Translations under genes and position numbers: made by a program | The notes under the pieces: model-generated | Seen by the model: the letters and a program-made list of their open reading frames with translations, nothing else | Told to the model about the DNA's origin: nothing | Databases searched by the model: none | Source of the DNA: Natrinema amylolyticum | GTDB lineage: Archaea; Halobacteriota; Halobacteria; Halobacteriales; Natrialbaceae | Assembly: GCF_020515625.1 (NCBI RefSeq) | Contig: NZ_JAIWPJ010000001.1 | Coordinates: 620,001-684,000, forward strand | Length of the DNA stretch: 64,000 nt | Reading direction: 5' to 3' | Shown here: one piece after another, positions 26,599 through 35,344 of the stretch | How the letters are laid out: each line of letters starts with the position of its first letter | Numbering within the stretch: the stretch's first letter is position 1

Positions 26599-27117
26599 TT
26601 AGCGGTCCCGTTCCCGCTCCCGCTCGCGATCGTGCTCGCGGTCCCGCTCGTGATTGGGCTCGAGCGGTTCGGCCCGAGTCGTGTCGTCCGGCGTCTCGTC
26701 GACTATCGCAGTGTCCGTCGTCGTCTCGTCGACCGACCCGGAACCGATCGCGTCGTCCGGGATCTCGTCGACCGCCACGAGTCGCTCGAGTCGGCGTTCG
26801 AACTCCGCGTCGTCGATCTCGCCCGCCGCGTAGCGGCGTTTCAGTTCCTCGAGCGGATCCGATTCGACGGCGGTCTCTGCGCTGGACGTCGCGTCCGTCA
26901 CATCGTCGTCCTCGTCGTTCTCGAGCAACAGCGCGACCTCCTCACCCCAGAACAGCAAGATCGGCGTCAGCAGGAACCATCCGACGATCGAGATCGCGCC
27001 CGCGAGCGCCTCGAGACCGGCGACGCCGGCGATACTTGTCAGTGCGAACGTCAGGATCGCCACCAGTAGCCAGCTCTCGTTGGCGATGAATCCCCGAATC
27101 CTGTCGTCCATTCCCAC
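26599..27117 (-). CDS. SHOCT-domain membrane protein with Arg/Glu/Asp repeat tail
   Basis: A 172-residue protein. Two transmembrane helices (about 14-35 and 39-59) are followed by an acidic stretch and then a SHOCT motif, DPLEELKRRYAAGEIDDAEFERRLERLV, at about 88-115, a short domain common at the ends of bacterial and archaeal membrane proteins. The last 20 residues alternate Arg with Glu, Asp and His (RDREHDRERERERDR), encoded by a short repeat near 26600-26655. MDDRIRG at residue 3 is an alternative start. The role is unknown. Confidence 0.75.
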   Translation of the reverse strand: MGMDDRIRGFIANESWLLVAILTFALTSIAGVAGLEALAGAISIVGWFLLTPILLFWGEEVALLLENDEDDDVTDATSSAETAVESDPLEELKRRYAAGEIDDAEFERRLERLVAVDEIPDDAIGSGSVDETTTDTAIVDETPDDTTRAEPLEPNHERDREHDRERERERDR

Positions 27118-27265
27118 CGAGTTATTCTTAGCGGAGCTACAAAAAATCCTGTCAAGCCTCGGGTGGTAGTCGGGCGTCGAAACGGGACCTCTCGTGTGCC
27201 GCCACGGTGACTCCCGTTCTCGACGAATACCCCGGCCGTCGGGAAGGAATGCTATCGATCTCGGC

Positions 27266-28387
27266 CTACAGGCCGACCCACTCGCCGCGCTCGTCGCTCC
27301 GTTCGATCGCGTCGAGCACCTGCTGGGCGGCGAGTCCGTCGTCGAAGTTCGGCTCGAACTCGTCGCCGTTCGCGACCGCGCTGAGGAACTCGTAGTTCTC
27401 GTGGACGAAGGTGTGCTCCCAGCCCAGCACGTGACCCGGGGGCCACCAGTGGTCGACGTAGGGGTCGTCTTCGTCGGTGACCAGGATCGTCTCGTAGCCG
27501 CGGTCGCCCTCGCGGAGCACCTCGAGTTCGTTCAGTCGCTCGAGCGAGAATTTGAGACCCCCCTTCGAGCCGTGGATCTCGATCGTGTGGTCGTTCTTGT
27601 GGCCCGTCGCGAAGCGCGATCCCTCGAGCGTCCCGACGGCGCCGTTCTCGAACTCGAGTTGGGCGGTATAGGCGTCGTCGACGGTGACGGGGCGGGTTTC
27701 GTCGCCGTCTTCGACGGGGCGCTCGTCGACGAACGTCTGCAGGTGGCCGCTGAGCCGTTCGATATCGCCCGCGAGGTCGTCGTCGCCGACCAGGAACCGA
27801 AGCAGGTCGACCGTGTGCGCGCCGAGATCGCCCAACGCGCCCGACCCTGCCATCTCCTCGTCGTTGCGCCACGACCACGGGGCTTCGGGGTCGACCAGCC
27901 AGTCCTGTAGATAGCGTCCACGAACGTGGCGGATCTCGCCGAGTTCGCCCGCCTCGAGCAACCGCTTCGCGTACCGGATCGCCGGCACAAAGCGGTAGTT
28001 GAACGCACAGCCGGCGGGCACGTCGTTCCCCGCTGCGCGTGCCGTCTCGGCCATCACGTCGGCCTCCTCGAGCGTCGGCGCGAGCGGCTTCTCGCAGAAG
28101 ACCGGCGTTCCGGCCTCGAGTGCAGCGATCGACGGTTCGCGGTGGACGTGATTGGGACCGAGATTGTAGAAGACGTCCACGTCGTCGACGACCTCGGCCC
28201 AGTCGGTCGAGACCGACTCGAACCCGAGCCGGTCGGCGGCGTCCGACAGCGCGTCCTCGTCGCGGCCGACCAGCACGCTACGTTCGATCTCGGGCGCGTC
28301 CGGGAAGAACATCGGCAGCCGCGCCATCGCGTTCGCGTGTGCTTTGCCCATGAACCGATAGCCGAGCACGCCGACCTCGAGTGTCAT
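27266..28387 (-). CDS. Gfo/Idh/MocA-family oxidoreductase
   Basis: A 373-residue NAD(P)-dependent dehydrogenase of the Gfo/Idh/MocA family, acting on sugars, inositols or related polyols. The Rossmann domain begins TLEVGVLGYRFMGKAHANAM, and the family's EKP motif appears in GTPVFCEKPLAPTLEEA. The C-terminal alpha/beta domain has the conserved GDLGAHTVDLLRFL. The substrate is unknown and no sugar pathway genes adjoin it. The start is the ATG at 28385-28387; a longer frame to 28471 overlaps the divergent promoter region. Confidence 0.9.
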   Translation of the reverse strand: MTLEVGVLGYRFMGKAHANAMARLPMFFPDAPEIERSVLVGRDEDALSDAADRLGFESVSTDWAEVVDDVDVFYNLGPNHVHREPSIAALEAGTPVFCEKPLAPTLEEADVMAETARAAGNDVPAGCAFNYRFVPAIRYAKRLLEAGELGEIRHVRGRYLQDWLVDPEAPWSWRNDEEMAGSGALGDLGAHTVDLLRFLVGDDDLAGDIERLSGHLQTFVDERPVEDGDETRPVTVDDAYTAQLEFENGAVGTLEGSRFATGHKNDHTIEIHGSKGGLKFSLERLNELEVLREGDRGYETILVTDEDDPYVDHWWPPGHVLGWEHTFVHENYEFLSAVANGDEFEPNFDDGLAAQQVLDAIERSDERGEWVGL

Positions 28388-28522
28388 GGACGGTCGTTCA
28401 CCGGCCCGATAGTTAGCACTTTGCGATGTGCGTCGGTACGACCTCTCCTCGAGACCACTTTCGTGTACCACGATACCGTTTCACGTGTACAGTGCCTACG
28501 ACGACCTACTGAAGAGGGACCG

Positions 28523-29119
28523 ATGACCGTAACAATCGATCTCGACGAAACCGAGAGCGTCCACCTGACGAGTACCGCTATCGAGGATCGACCGCCCGCT
28601 CGGCTCGCAGTCACCATCGACGGACGGGTGACGGTGACCGACGCCTTGCTCGCCGAGTTCGAAGGGGCGACGCTGGATCCCGTCCGGGTCACTGTCACAG
28701 TCGGAGACGCGGAACCGATTGCTATCGATCTGACGGGGCCGGCATCGCTCCGCCTTGAGAACGTCGACGTCGGCGTCGCGACGCCGGACGGGGAAGCCAT
28801 CGCCGATGAGGTCGACGCGTTCGAATCGGTCGCGAGAGACGGCTCGGAATCGGTCGACCCGCGTCCGGACGTGATCGCGTTTACCGTCGAGGGATCGATC
28901 CGAGACGTCCCGCCGGCGACGGTCGAGGCGATCGCGGACGGCGATCCGACGCTCGAGTCGATCACGTTCGCCGTCGACGAGACGGTCCGAGGCGACGGCG
29001 GATCGGACAGCGACGTGATTTTCGAACTGTCACTGTTCGGCTATGGGATCGTCGTTCGCCGCGACGGGCGGATCGTCGTCGGCACCACCGGGAGCGGAGC
29101 CGGTATCGACCTCCCCTGA
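28523..29119 (+). CDS. Haloarchaeal acidic protein of unknown function
   Basis: A 198-residue acidic protein with no motif I recognise. It looks beta-rich, with strands such as TVTIDLDETESVHLTST, RLAVTIDGRVTVTD, VRVTVTVGDAEPIAIDLTG and a closing IFELSLFGYGIVVRRDGRIVVGTTGSG. The last stretch is Gly-rich and least charged, and could be a binding surface. The start is the ATG at 28523 (MTVTIDLDETES). The neighbours do not suggest a pathway. Confidence 0.55.
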   Translation: MTVTIDLDETESVHLTSTAIEDRPPARLAVTIDGRVTVTDALLAEFEGATLDPVRVTVTVGDAEPIAIDLTGPASLRLENVDVGVATPDGEAIADEVDAFESVARDGSESVDPRPDVIAFTVEGSIRDVPPATVEAIADGDPTLESITFAVDETVRGDGGSDSDVIFELSLFGYGIVVRRDGRIVVGTTGSGAGIDLP

Positions 29120-29199
29120 CGGCGGCGGTCGAGATCGAACCCGGACTCGAGCGCCGCCTCGGGAGCAGGGTAGACGGAGGTCCGTGCGATGACCCCGTC

Positions 29200-30228
29200 T
29201 CAGTCGTCCCAGTCGATCGCTTCCGTTCGTTCCGCGCGCCGGAGGATGAACGGGCCGAGCGAGCCGGTTCGCTTCGAGATGGTCGCGATCCGCAGAACGT
29301 AGGCCGCGAGCAGGAAGAACGGCACCAGTGCGAGCGTCGCACTGGTACTCACGAGCCACACCAGGTTGTCCACGCCGAGGGTCGCGCCCGAGGCCGACCC
29401 CGCATCGAGATACAACACCGTCGCCGTCGCGGCGACCGCGCCCGGCAGCCCCGCGTACAGTATCGATCGCGTGAGGTGGACGAGTTCCCACTGAAAGTAG
29501 AGCGACTTGAAGTGCTCGAGCGCCGGTCCGAACAGCGTCAGGCTGTCGATCAGGCCGTCGAACGCCGCCAACTGCTCGTCGTCGAGGCTCTCCTCGTGTT
29601 CGTCCCGCAGCCGCCGGACCGCGTAGATCTTCCAGGAGTAGTTGTAGTTCAGTCCCGACCGCAGGACGCCGAACTCGCCGAACTCCGAGGTCTCGAGCTG
29701 CGAGTGGATCTCGTCGGAGTTCCGACGGACGTTCTCGACCAATCGCTCGGTGCGGCTCCGGAGGTCGTCGTCGGTGGTGTCGGCGACCGCCTCCCAAAGC
29801 GCCTCCGCCCGATCGCTGCTGGTCTTCACGAGCGTCTGCAGGAACTGTGCGGGATCGGGCGGTCCGACCCGTCCGAACAGCTCCTCGGCGTCGCTGCGGT
29901 ACGCCATCGCCTCGTCCATCCACGTCTTCTGGTCGCCCAGCCGTCCGAGTTCCTGTGAGAGCACCAGCTGATTGATCGAGACGACGAGCGTCACACCGGT
30001 GAGAATAGCGGCGATCAGCGCCTGAAATGCCGTGTCAATGGGCGTTCCGTTCTCCACCGCCTCGCGAATCGGCAGGGCGGCGATTCCGAGCCCGGCGAAC
30101 GTCGCGAAGGCTCCGACGGATAGAATGCCCGCGAGTGTCCAGCGGTTCGCATCGAGCAAGATCCAGTGGGCGATCCGGTTCTCGCCGGTCCGTCCCCGGA
30201 GCGTGTCGCTCGACAGTGGATCCTCCAT
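29200..30228 (-). CDS. Four-helix membrane protein of unknown function
   Basis: A 342-residue membrane protein. Two hydrophobic helices near 30-52 and 68-90 are followed by a long soluble helical region (about 95-240, rich in Arg, Glu and Leu), then two more helices near 252-272 and 284-312. The soluble middle carries QFLQTLVKTSSDRAEALWEAV and NYNYSWKIYAVRRLRDEH. This layout suggests a membrane-anchored helical bundle, not a transporter. I do not recognise the family. The start is the ATG at 30226-30228. Confidence 0.6.
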   Translation of the reverse strand: MEDPLSSDTLRGRTGENRIAHWILLDANRWTLAGILSVGAFATFAGLGIAALPIREAVENGTPIDTAFQALIAAILTGVTLVVSINQLVLSQELGRLGDQKTWMDEAMAYRSDAEELFGRVGPPDPAQFLQTLVKTSSDRAEALWEAVADTTDDDLRSRTERLVENVRRNSDEIHSQLETSEFGEFGVLRSGLNYNYSWKIYAVRRLRDEHEESLDDEQLAAFDGLIDSLTLFGPALEHFKSLYFQWELVHLTRSILYAGLPGAVAATATVLYLDAGSASGATLGVDNLVWLVSTSATLALVPFFLLAAYVLRIATISKRTGSLGPFILRRAERTEAIDWDD

Positions 30229-30311
30229 ACCGGCCGTTCAGTCGCCGGCCGAAAAGTCGTTGAGCTTGGACTCGGGAATCCGACCGAGATAGCGGCTCGC
30301 GAGTCGGCGAC

Positions 30312-30929
30312 TTACTCGAAGCCGCCGCGGTGGACGATCTCCTCGAGCGGCTTGCGGTCGCTCGGCCGCTCGCGTTCCCGGAGCTCTTCTGGAAGCGTTT
30401 CCGGTGGTGCGCGCTCACCGATCGCGGCCATCGCCTCGACCGCGAACTCGTCGGGGACGTCGAGTTCCTCGGCCGCGCGCTCGTAGTCGAAGCCGGCCAT
30501 TCCGTGGACGGCCAGCCCGCGGCGCGCGCCCTCGAGCGCGAGGTTCTCCCAGGCCGCACCGGTGTCGAAGGAGTGGACGGGAGCCGGCTCGCCGTTGTGA
30601 TCGAACGTCGTCTTCGAGACGATGACCGCGAGAACGGCCGCGTCGGTCGCCCACGCCCGGTTCCCTTCGCCCAGCAGGTCGACGAAGGTGTCCCACTCGT
30701 CGTCCTCGCGGCTCGCGTAGAGGAATCGCCAGTGTTGATTGTTGAACGCGGAGGGCGCCCAGCGGGCGGCTTCGAACAGCGGAAGGTACTCCGACTCGTC
30801 CAGCGGCTCGCCGGTCATCGCACGCGGCGACCAGCGATTGACAAACAGCGGATCGATGTCGTGGTCGGGCTCGCGGTGTGCGGCGACCTCGTCACCGAGT
30901 TCGCGTCGCGTCTCGAGAGAGTCTTGCAT
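30312..30929 (-). CDS. Nitroreductase-family flavoprotein
   Basis: A 205-residue FMN-dependent nitroreductase-like enzyme. RWSPRAMTGEPLDESEYLPLFEAARWAPSAFNNQHWRFLYA is the N-terminal FMN-binding signature, and SFDTGAAWENLALEGARRGLAVHGMAGFD the second half of the active site. It would reduce nitro compounds, quinones or flavins using NAD(P)H. Its promoter has a TATA box at 30957-30967 and a perfect short palindrome at 30978-30990, so it appears individually regulated. Confidence 0.9.
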   Translation of the reverse strand: MQDSLETRRELGDEVAAHREPDHDIDPLFVNRWSPRAMTGEPLDESEYLPLFEAARWAPSAFNNQHWRFLYASREDDEWDTFVDLLGEGNRAWATDAAVLAVIVSKTTFDHNGEPAPVHSFDTGAAWENLALEGARRGLAVHGMAGFDYERAAEELDVPDEFAVEAMAAIGERAPPETLPEELRERERPSDRKPLEEIVHRGGFE

Positions 30930-30956
30930 CGACCGTTTATTCGAACTAGACCGACG

Positions 30957-30967
30957 TATATATTATT
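30957..30967 (-). promoter_or_regulatory. TATA box of the nitroreductase gene
   Basis: AATAATATATA on the minus strand, 28-38 bases upstream of the start codon at 30927-30929. Confidence 0.65.
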
Positions 30968-30977
30968 GGACGAGACA

Positions 30978-30990
30978 GTTACCAGGTAAC
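30978..30990. promoter_or_regulatory. GTTACC-A-GGTAAC operator candidate
   Basis: A perfect 13-base palindrome sits 11 bases upstream of the nitroreductase TATA box, where it would interfere with TFB binding or act as an activator site. A second, weaker inverted repeat, CTGTTG with CAACAG, lies at 31006-31024. Compact palindromes of this type suit winged-helix repressors; which regulator binds is unknown. Confidence 0.5.
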
Positions 30991-31175
30991 ACTCGTGTCC
31001 GGGTCCTGTTGCTTGATTCAACAGTGTCTTCGGACGCAATATGAGTGCGAACGTCTCACACGAGATGCGAGCGCGTGCGGTCGTCGAAACGGAGATTAAC
31101 AGCGAAGAGAACCCCAGATGAAATTTCGGCCGGCGAGGGAATCGGCAGCCGAACGCGGCGACGTGGCGAACCGCG

Positions 31176-32249
31176 TCAGTCGTCGGCGGGCGTCGGCGCA
31201 CCGCGCTCGACGTCGATCTCGCCCGCGTCGAGGTCGGCCTCGACGTTCCGGGCCGCCTGCACCATGTTCGCCATCTTACCGTAGGCGACGTCGCGGGGCA
31301 GCAGCTTCACGCCGCAGTCCGGCGAGACGACGAGTTGTTCCGGCGGTACGACCTCGAGGCCCTTCTTGATGTTCGCCTCGATCTGCTCGACGGACTCGAC
31401 CTCGGCGACGTGAGCGTCACAGACGCCGAGCGCGAGGTCCTTGGAGAATTCGGGATCCTTGAACACGTCCAGTTGCTCGTAGTCGCCGTTGGCGAGTTCG
31501 AGGTCGAACTCGTCGACCGGGAACTCGAGGATCTCGGGGTAGATGCGGGAGTAGTCGCCGTAACAGACGTGGAGGCCGATGCGGACCTCCTCGGGGATGT
31601 CGGCGACGATGTGCTCTAAGGCCTCGCCGACGATGGCGTGGTCGTCGGGCGTGGTCGCGAGCGCGGGCTCGTCGATCTGGATGTAGCGAGCGCCGGCGTC
31701 GACGAGCTTCTCGATCTCCTCGTTGACGAGGTCGGCGAGCTCGAGCGTGAGCTCGTCGTCGTCCTCGTAGGCCTCGTTGAACGACCAGTTCGCGAGGGTG
31801 TATGGGCCCGTGATCGGGACCTTGACCGGGCGGTCGCTCGCCTCGGCGGTGAACTCATACTCGTCGACGAGCCACGAGTCGTCGTACTCGACCTCGCTGA
31901 CGACGCTGGGCTTGTCGAAGTAGTTGTGGCCCCAGACCTTGACCGGGCCGTTGAACTCGTAGCCCTCGATCCGGTGGGCGAAGAACTCGACCATCTCGTT
32001 GCGTCGCATCTCGCCGTCGACGACGACGTCGAGGCCGGCGCGTTCGTGTTCGTCCGTGATCAGGCGCGCGGCGTCGTCTTTCGCTTCCTGCCAGTTGTCC
32101 TCGTCGAAGTCCGCGTCCTCGTCCTCGTAGAGCTCCTTTGCGCGGTTGAGCCACTTGGGCTTCGGGTAGGAGCCGACGACGGTCGTCAGCAGGAAGTGGT
32201 CGGACTCGTGATCGGGCTGTCGGAACTGATCTTTGTTCTCGTTGCTCAT
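31176..32249 (-). CDS. metE: Cobalamin-independent methionine synthase, catalytic C-terminal-type protein
   Basis: A 357-residue MetE core. It would transfer a methyl group to homocysteine to form methionine. Zinc ligands match MetE: His227 and Cys229 in IGLHVCYGD, Glu251 in DLELANGD and Cys312 in SPDCGVKLLPR. The substrate loop PITGPYTLANWSF and YIQIDEPALA are also present. Full bacterial MetE has about 750 residues; here the N-terminal half is a separate gene. The ATG at 32247-32249 overlaps the stop of the upstream gene by four bases, indicating translational coupling. Confidence 0.92.
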   Translation of the reverse strand: MSNENKDQFRQPDHESDHFLLTTVVGSYPKPKWLNRAKELYEDEDADFDEDNWQEAKDDAARLITDEHERAGLDVVVDGEMRRNEMVEFFAHRIEGYEFNGPVKVWGHNYFDKPSVVSEVEYDDSWLVDEYEFTAEASDRPVKVPITGPYTLANWSFNEAYEDDDELTLELADLVNEEIEKLVDAGARYIQIDEPALATTPDDHAIVGEALEHIVADIPEEVRIGLHVCYGDYSRIYPEILEFPVDEFDLELANGDYEQLDVFKDPEFSKDLALGVCDAHVAEVESVEQIEANIKKGLEVVPPEQLVVSPDCGVKLLPRDVAYGKMANMVQAARNVEADLDAGEIDVERGAPTPADD

Positions 32250-33250
32250 GCTGCTTTCACCTCCGCGAGGTCCGCGGCTTCGGCGAGGACCTCGAGTTTC
32301 TCCACGTACTTGCCGTAGGGCAGGTAGAACGTTTCCGTGTTCGTCGTCAGATAGACCGTCTCGAAGTCGGTAACGCCGAGCTGGCCTTCGACCCACTCGA
32401 CTCGGTCGCGGATCGCTTCGGGATCCTCGACGAGCGTGTTCTGGCCGTCAGCGAGGCCCAGTGCGACGTCGTCCGTCGCGCCGTACTCCTGAAGGTTGTA
32501 GATATTATCGTCCTGATTCGCGACGAAGTCGAAGCCGACCGCGTCGATGTCCGCGTCGAGCAGGTGCGCGTAGACCTTCTCCTCGAGCGCGCCCCAGTAG
32601 GGCTGCACGACGACGTCCGCGTCGGTCGCGCTCGCGACTCGATCGATCGCCTCGCTCGCGCGCTCGTCTTCGCCGTCTTCGGGCGCGTTCTCGACCAGCG
32701 AGGGCTCGAGTAGGAACAGCGTCTCGTGGGCGGGGAGGGCGTCGACCTCGCCCTCGAGGAACTCCGCGATCGCGCCGAGGAACTCGGCGTCGTCGCCGTA
32801 GTGCTCGTCAGTGGCGAGATCCGCGAGCGAGTACGGGCCGGGGAGGACGGCCTGCAGGTCGTCGTCCTGGGCCAGTTCGGCGGTCGCCTCGAGCTCCGAC
32901 GCGACGTCGCCGGTGGGCTCGAGGTCGTCCTGGACGACCGGCTCTCGGTAGAAGTTGTTGTTGTCGTAGTAGCGAACGATCCCGCGGGTCTCGACGGCGT
33001 CGGCGACGGCCAGCGGGTGGGCGAGCATGTCGTCCCAGCGCAGTTGGCCCTCGACGATCCGGTCGAGGCCGGCGTCCTGCTGGACGCCGATCACTTCCTC
33101 GCGGGCCTCCTCGTAGGCCGCGGTGATCGCCTCGCCCTCGTCGCCGCTGATGAGGTCGTGTTTCTGGTGCCCCTTGAGGTCCGAGAGGTCGTCTTTCGCC
33201 CAGTCCGGGAGCGGATAGAGCCCCGGCGTGGTCGAAACGTACTCAGTCAT
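32246..33250 (-). CDS. MetE-like protein lacking zinc ligands (N-terminal-half type partner)
   Basis: A 334-residue TIM-barrel protein of the methionine synthase superfamily and first gene of the pair. The barrel pattern is recognisable (TTPGLYPLPDW, VLPGPYSLADLATDEHYGD, TLFLLEPSLVENAP), but where the catalytic partner has His-x-Cys this one reads VVVQPYWGAL, and the late Cys is replaced in YLTTNTETFYLPYG. It cannot hold the catalytic zinc, which is the situation of the N-terminal barrel in full-length MetE. It likely forms a complex with the downstream gene product and may help bind the methyl donor. The start is the ATG at 33248-33250. Confidence 0.82.
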   Translation of the reverse strand: MTEYVSTTPGLYPLPDWAKDDLSDLKGHQKHDLISGDEGEAITAAYEEAREEVIGVQQDAGLDRIVEGQLRWDDMLAHPLAVADAVETRGIVRYYDNNNFYREPVVQDDLEPTGDVASELEATAELAQDDDLQAVLPGPYSLADLATDEHYGDDAEFLGAIAEFLEGEVDALPAHETLFLLEPSLVENAPEDGEDERASEAIDRVASATDADVVVQPYWGALEEKVYAHLLDADIDAVGFDFVANQDDNIYNLQEYGATDDVALGLADGQNTLVEDPEAIRDRVEWVEGQLGVTDFETVYLTTNTETFYLPYGKYVEKLEVLAEAADLAEVKAA

Positions 33251-33484
33251 CGTAGGCCGGGATAGGCTATACCGACGCTTAATATTTTCCATCCAAACTA
33301 ATACATTGGAGTAATTTTTGCGGAGTTCGGCCGATTCCGGGGTCCGGTTTCGAGACGGACGTGAACACGTGCCATGTGGCGGCTACCCGAAGAATGACCG
33401 TCGGAAACGGGACCGAGACGGCTCCCCGTCGAGCAGCGAACCGACTCGAGCCGTCGCGAGACGAGACGATAGCTCTCGGCGGGC

Positions 33485-34705
33485 TCACTCCAGTGCCAGC
33501 AGCGCGTACGTCTCGTCGTTGACCTGCGCGACGACGTAGATCGTGCCGTCGTCGAGGACCGGGCCGGGGCCGACGCGTCCAGCGAACTCTCGCTCGAACC
33601 GGACTGCAGGGCCGCCGTCCGGACTGTCTCCCGGCGTCGGATCCAGAGCGTGGAGGCGATCGCCGCCGACGAAGACAGTGTCGCGACCGTACGCCGGTGC
33701 GGTGTGTCGCCAGTCACCGATGTCGTATTCCCAGTGCCGCTCTCCGGATTTGGTATCGACGGCCTGAAGCTCCTGCCCGTTTGCGACGAGGACGAGTCCG
33801 TCGGCCACGGCGATACCGCGGTCGGCCCAGCCGGTATCGACCCGCCAGTTGATTCCCGAGTCCGAGAGCCCAACCCCATCGTCCATCAGCGCGTACGTGG
33901 TTCCGTCTCTGCAGTTGACGTAGACCGAGTCAGTGTCCGCGCTGGGCGGCGCCGTCGGCTCGGCAGGTAGTTGCCACCGCCGTCCACCCATTCCGTCCAT
34001 GCCCAGCAGATACACCATCCCGGCTTGAGTAGCAATTACGAACCAGTGTGCCATGAAGATGGCAGGGTGGTCCTGGACCTGTCCGAAGACCTCGCGGTCC
34101 CACCGGATCGTCCCGTCGGCGGGATCGAGCGCGACGACTCGTTCCCCTGCACCGCAGATGAGTTGCTCTTCAGCGCGCGTCGAGGGCACCGTCACTCGCC
34201 CGGGCGTCTCGAGTTCCCGTTCCCACAGTTGTTCGCCGGTGTCGGCCTCGAGCGCGCGAATCGCGGACCCGGTCGAAACGTAGGCGATATCGTTCCAGAT
34301 CAGCGGCACTGTCCCGACGCCCTCGACCGTCCACAGTTCCGTCCCCTCGGCGGCGTCGAGGACCCGGAGTGTGTCCGCGTCGGGTTGATAGACGCGCCCG
34401 CCGGCGACGACGGGTGCCTGATTGGTGAATTGTGGAACCTCGACCCGCCAGCGCTCGGTAACACCGTCGACCGGCGCCTCGCCGTCACCGACCTCGCGGG
34501 TGTTGGCCGCGTTACAGCCGAACGTCGACCATTCGCCAGTGGCCCCGCGAGCGCTGTTCCCGGGATCCGGTAGACGGTCGACACCCGACGGCGGCGGCTC
34601 ATCTGGACCTCTGAGTCGCGAGAGCTGTGAACAGCCCGCCAACGCGACGCTCACACCAGTCGCGCCGACGCTCCGCAGCAGCGTTCGTCGAGTGGAGGGC
34701 ATCAC
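33485..34705 (-). CDS. Tat-exported lipoprotein with PQQ-like beta-propeller repeats
   Basis: A 406-residue secreted protein. The N-terminus has twin arginine (RR at 6-7), a short hydrophobic core and a lipobox LAGC with Cys25, so it is exported by the Tat system and lipid-anchored outside the membrane. The rest is an eight-blade-type propeller made of PQQ-like repeats: LWTVEGVGTVPLIWNDIAYVS, LWERELETPGRVTV, IRWDREVFGQVQDHP, HWEYDIGDWRHTAPAYG. No quinone-dehydrogenase active site is apparent, so it is probably a binding or assembly scaffold. The first or the second Met could start the chain. Confidence 0.88.
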   Translation of the reverse strand: MMPSTRRTLLRSVGATGVSVALAGCSQLSRLRGPDEPPPSGVDRLPDPGNSARGATGEWSTFGCNAANTREVGDGEAPVDGVTERWRVEVPQFTNQAPVVAGGRVYQPDADTLRVLDAAEGTELWTVEGVGTVPLIWNDIAYVSTGSAIRALEADTGEQLWERELETPGRVTVPSTRAEEQLICGAGERVVALDPADGTIRWDREVFGQVQDHPAIFMAHWFVIATQAGMVYLLGMDGMGGRRWQLPAEPTAPPSADTDSVYVNCRDGTTYALMDDGVGLSDSGINWRVDTGWADRGIAVADGLVLVANGQELQAVDTKSGERHWEYDIGDWRHTAPAYGRDTVFVGGDRLHALDPTPGDSPDGGPAVRFEREFAGRVGPGPVLDDGTIYVVAQVNDETYALLALE

Positions 34706-34771
34706 CCGAAACCTCTCACCCGTTCGAAAAGAACCTTCTGATGACGTATCTCACCGCTCGAATATCGGCCG

Positions 34772-35344
34772 CTATCGGAGCAACTCGAGCACCGTCAGCG
34801 TCTCGAACGGGAACGACTCGTCGGCGATGGCCACGGCGCTGAACCCGTGTTCGCCGGCCTCTTCGACCACCTCGTCGACCCCCGTCAGGCTACTGACGAG
34901 CAGATAGACGACGCCGTCGGGGGCGAGCACGCGGCCGACGCGCTCGAGGAACGGATCGATGACGGCGCGGCCGTCTTCGCCACCCGACAGCGCGCGCTCC
35001 ATCCAGTCGTCCCACTCGTTTTCGGGATCGGTCGGCAGATAGGGCGGATTGAACGCGACCGCGTCGAACGCCCCGTTTCGGAACGGCGAGACGAGATCGG
35101 CCCGCACCGTCTCGACGCCCTCGGCGCGGGCCTGGCGAACGGCGTATGGATTCAGATCCGACGCGATGACGCGAGCGCCCGTCTCGTCGGCGATCTGTTT
35201 GGCGACGTAGCCCGAGCCGGTCCCGACCTCGAGGACCGTCTCCGTTCCCGCGAGGCGCTCGCAGGCCGCCTCGGCCAGCAGGTGGGAGTCCTCGGCGGGC
35301 TGGTAGACGTCCGGTTCCTCGTCGCGTCGATCCTCGAGCGTCAT
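34772..35344 (-). CDS. HemK2/Mtq2-type protein N5-glutamine methyltransferase
   Basis: A 190-residue S-adenosylmethionine-dependent methyltransferase. The SAM motif is EVGTGSGYVAK (GTGSG at 41-45) and the catalytic NPPY is at 99-102. In archaea and eukaryotes this family modifies the GGQ glutamine of release factor aRF1/eRF1; that substrate is inferred. Its start codon overlaps the stop of the MscS gene by four bases (35341-35344), and the pair lies downstream of ksgA on the same strand. Confidence 0.88.
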   Translation of the reverse strand: MTLEDRRDEEPDVYQPAEDSHLLAEAACERLAGTETVLEVGTGSGYVAKQIADETGARVIASDLNPYAVRQARAEGVETVRADLVSPFRNGAFDAVAFNPPYLPTDPENEWDDWMERALSGGEDGRAVIDPFLERVGRVLAPDGVVYLLVSSLTGVDEVVEEAGEHGFSAVAIADESFPFETLTVLELLR

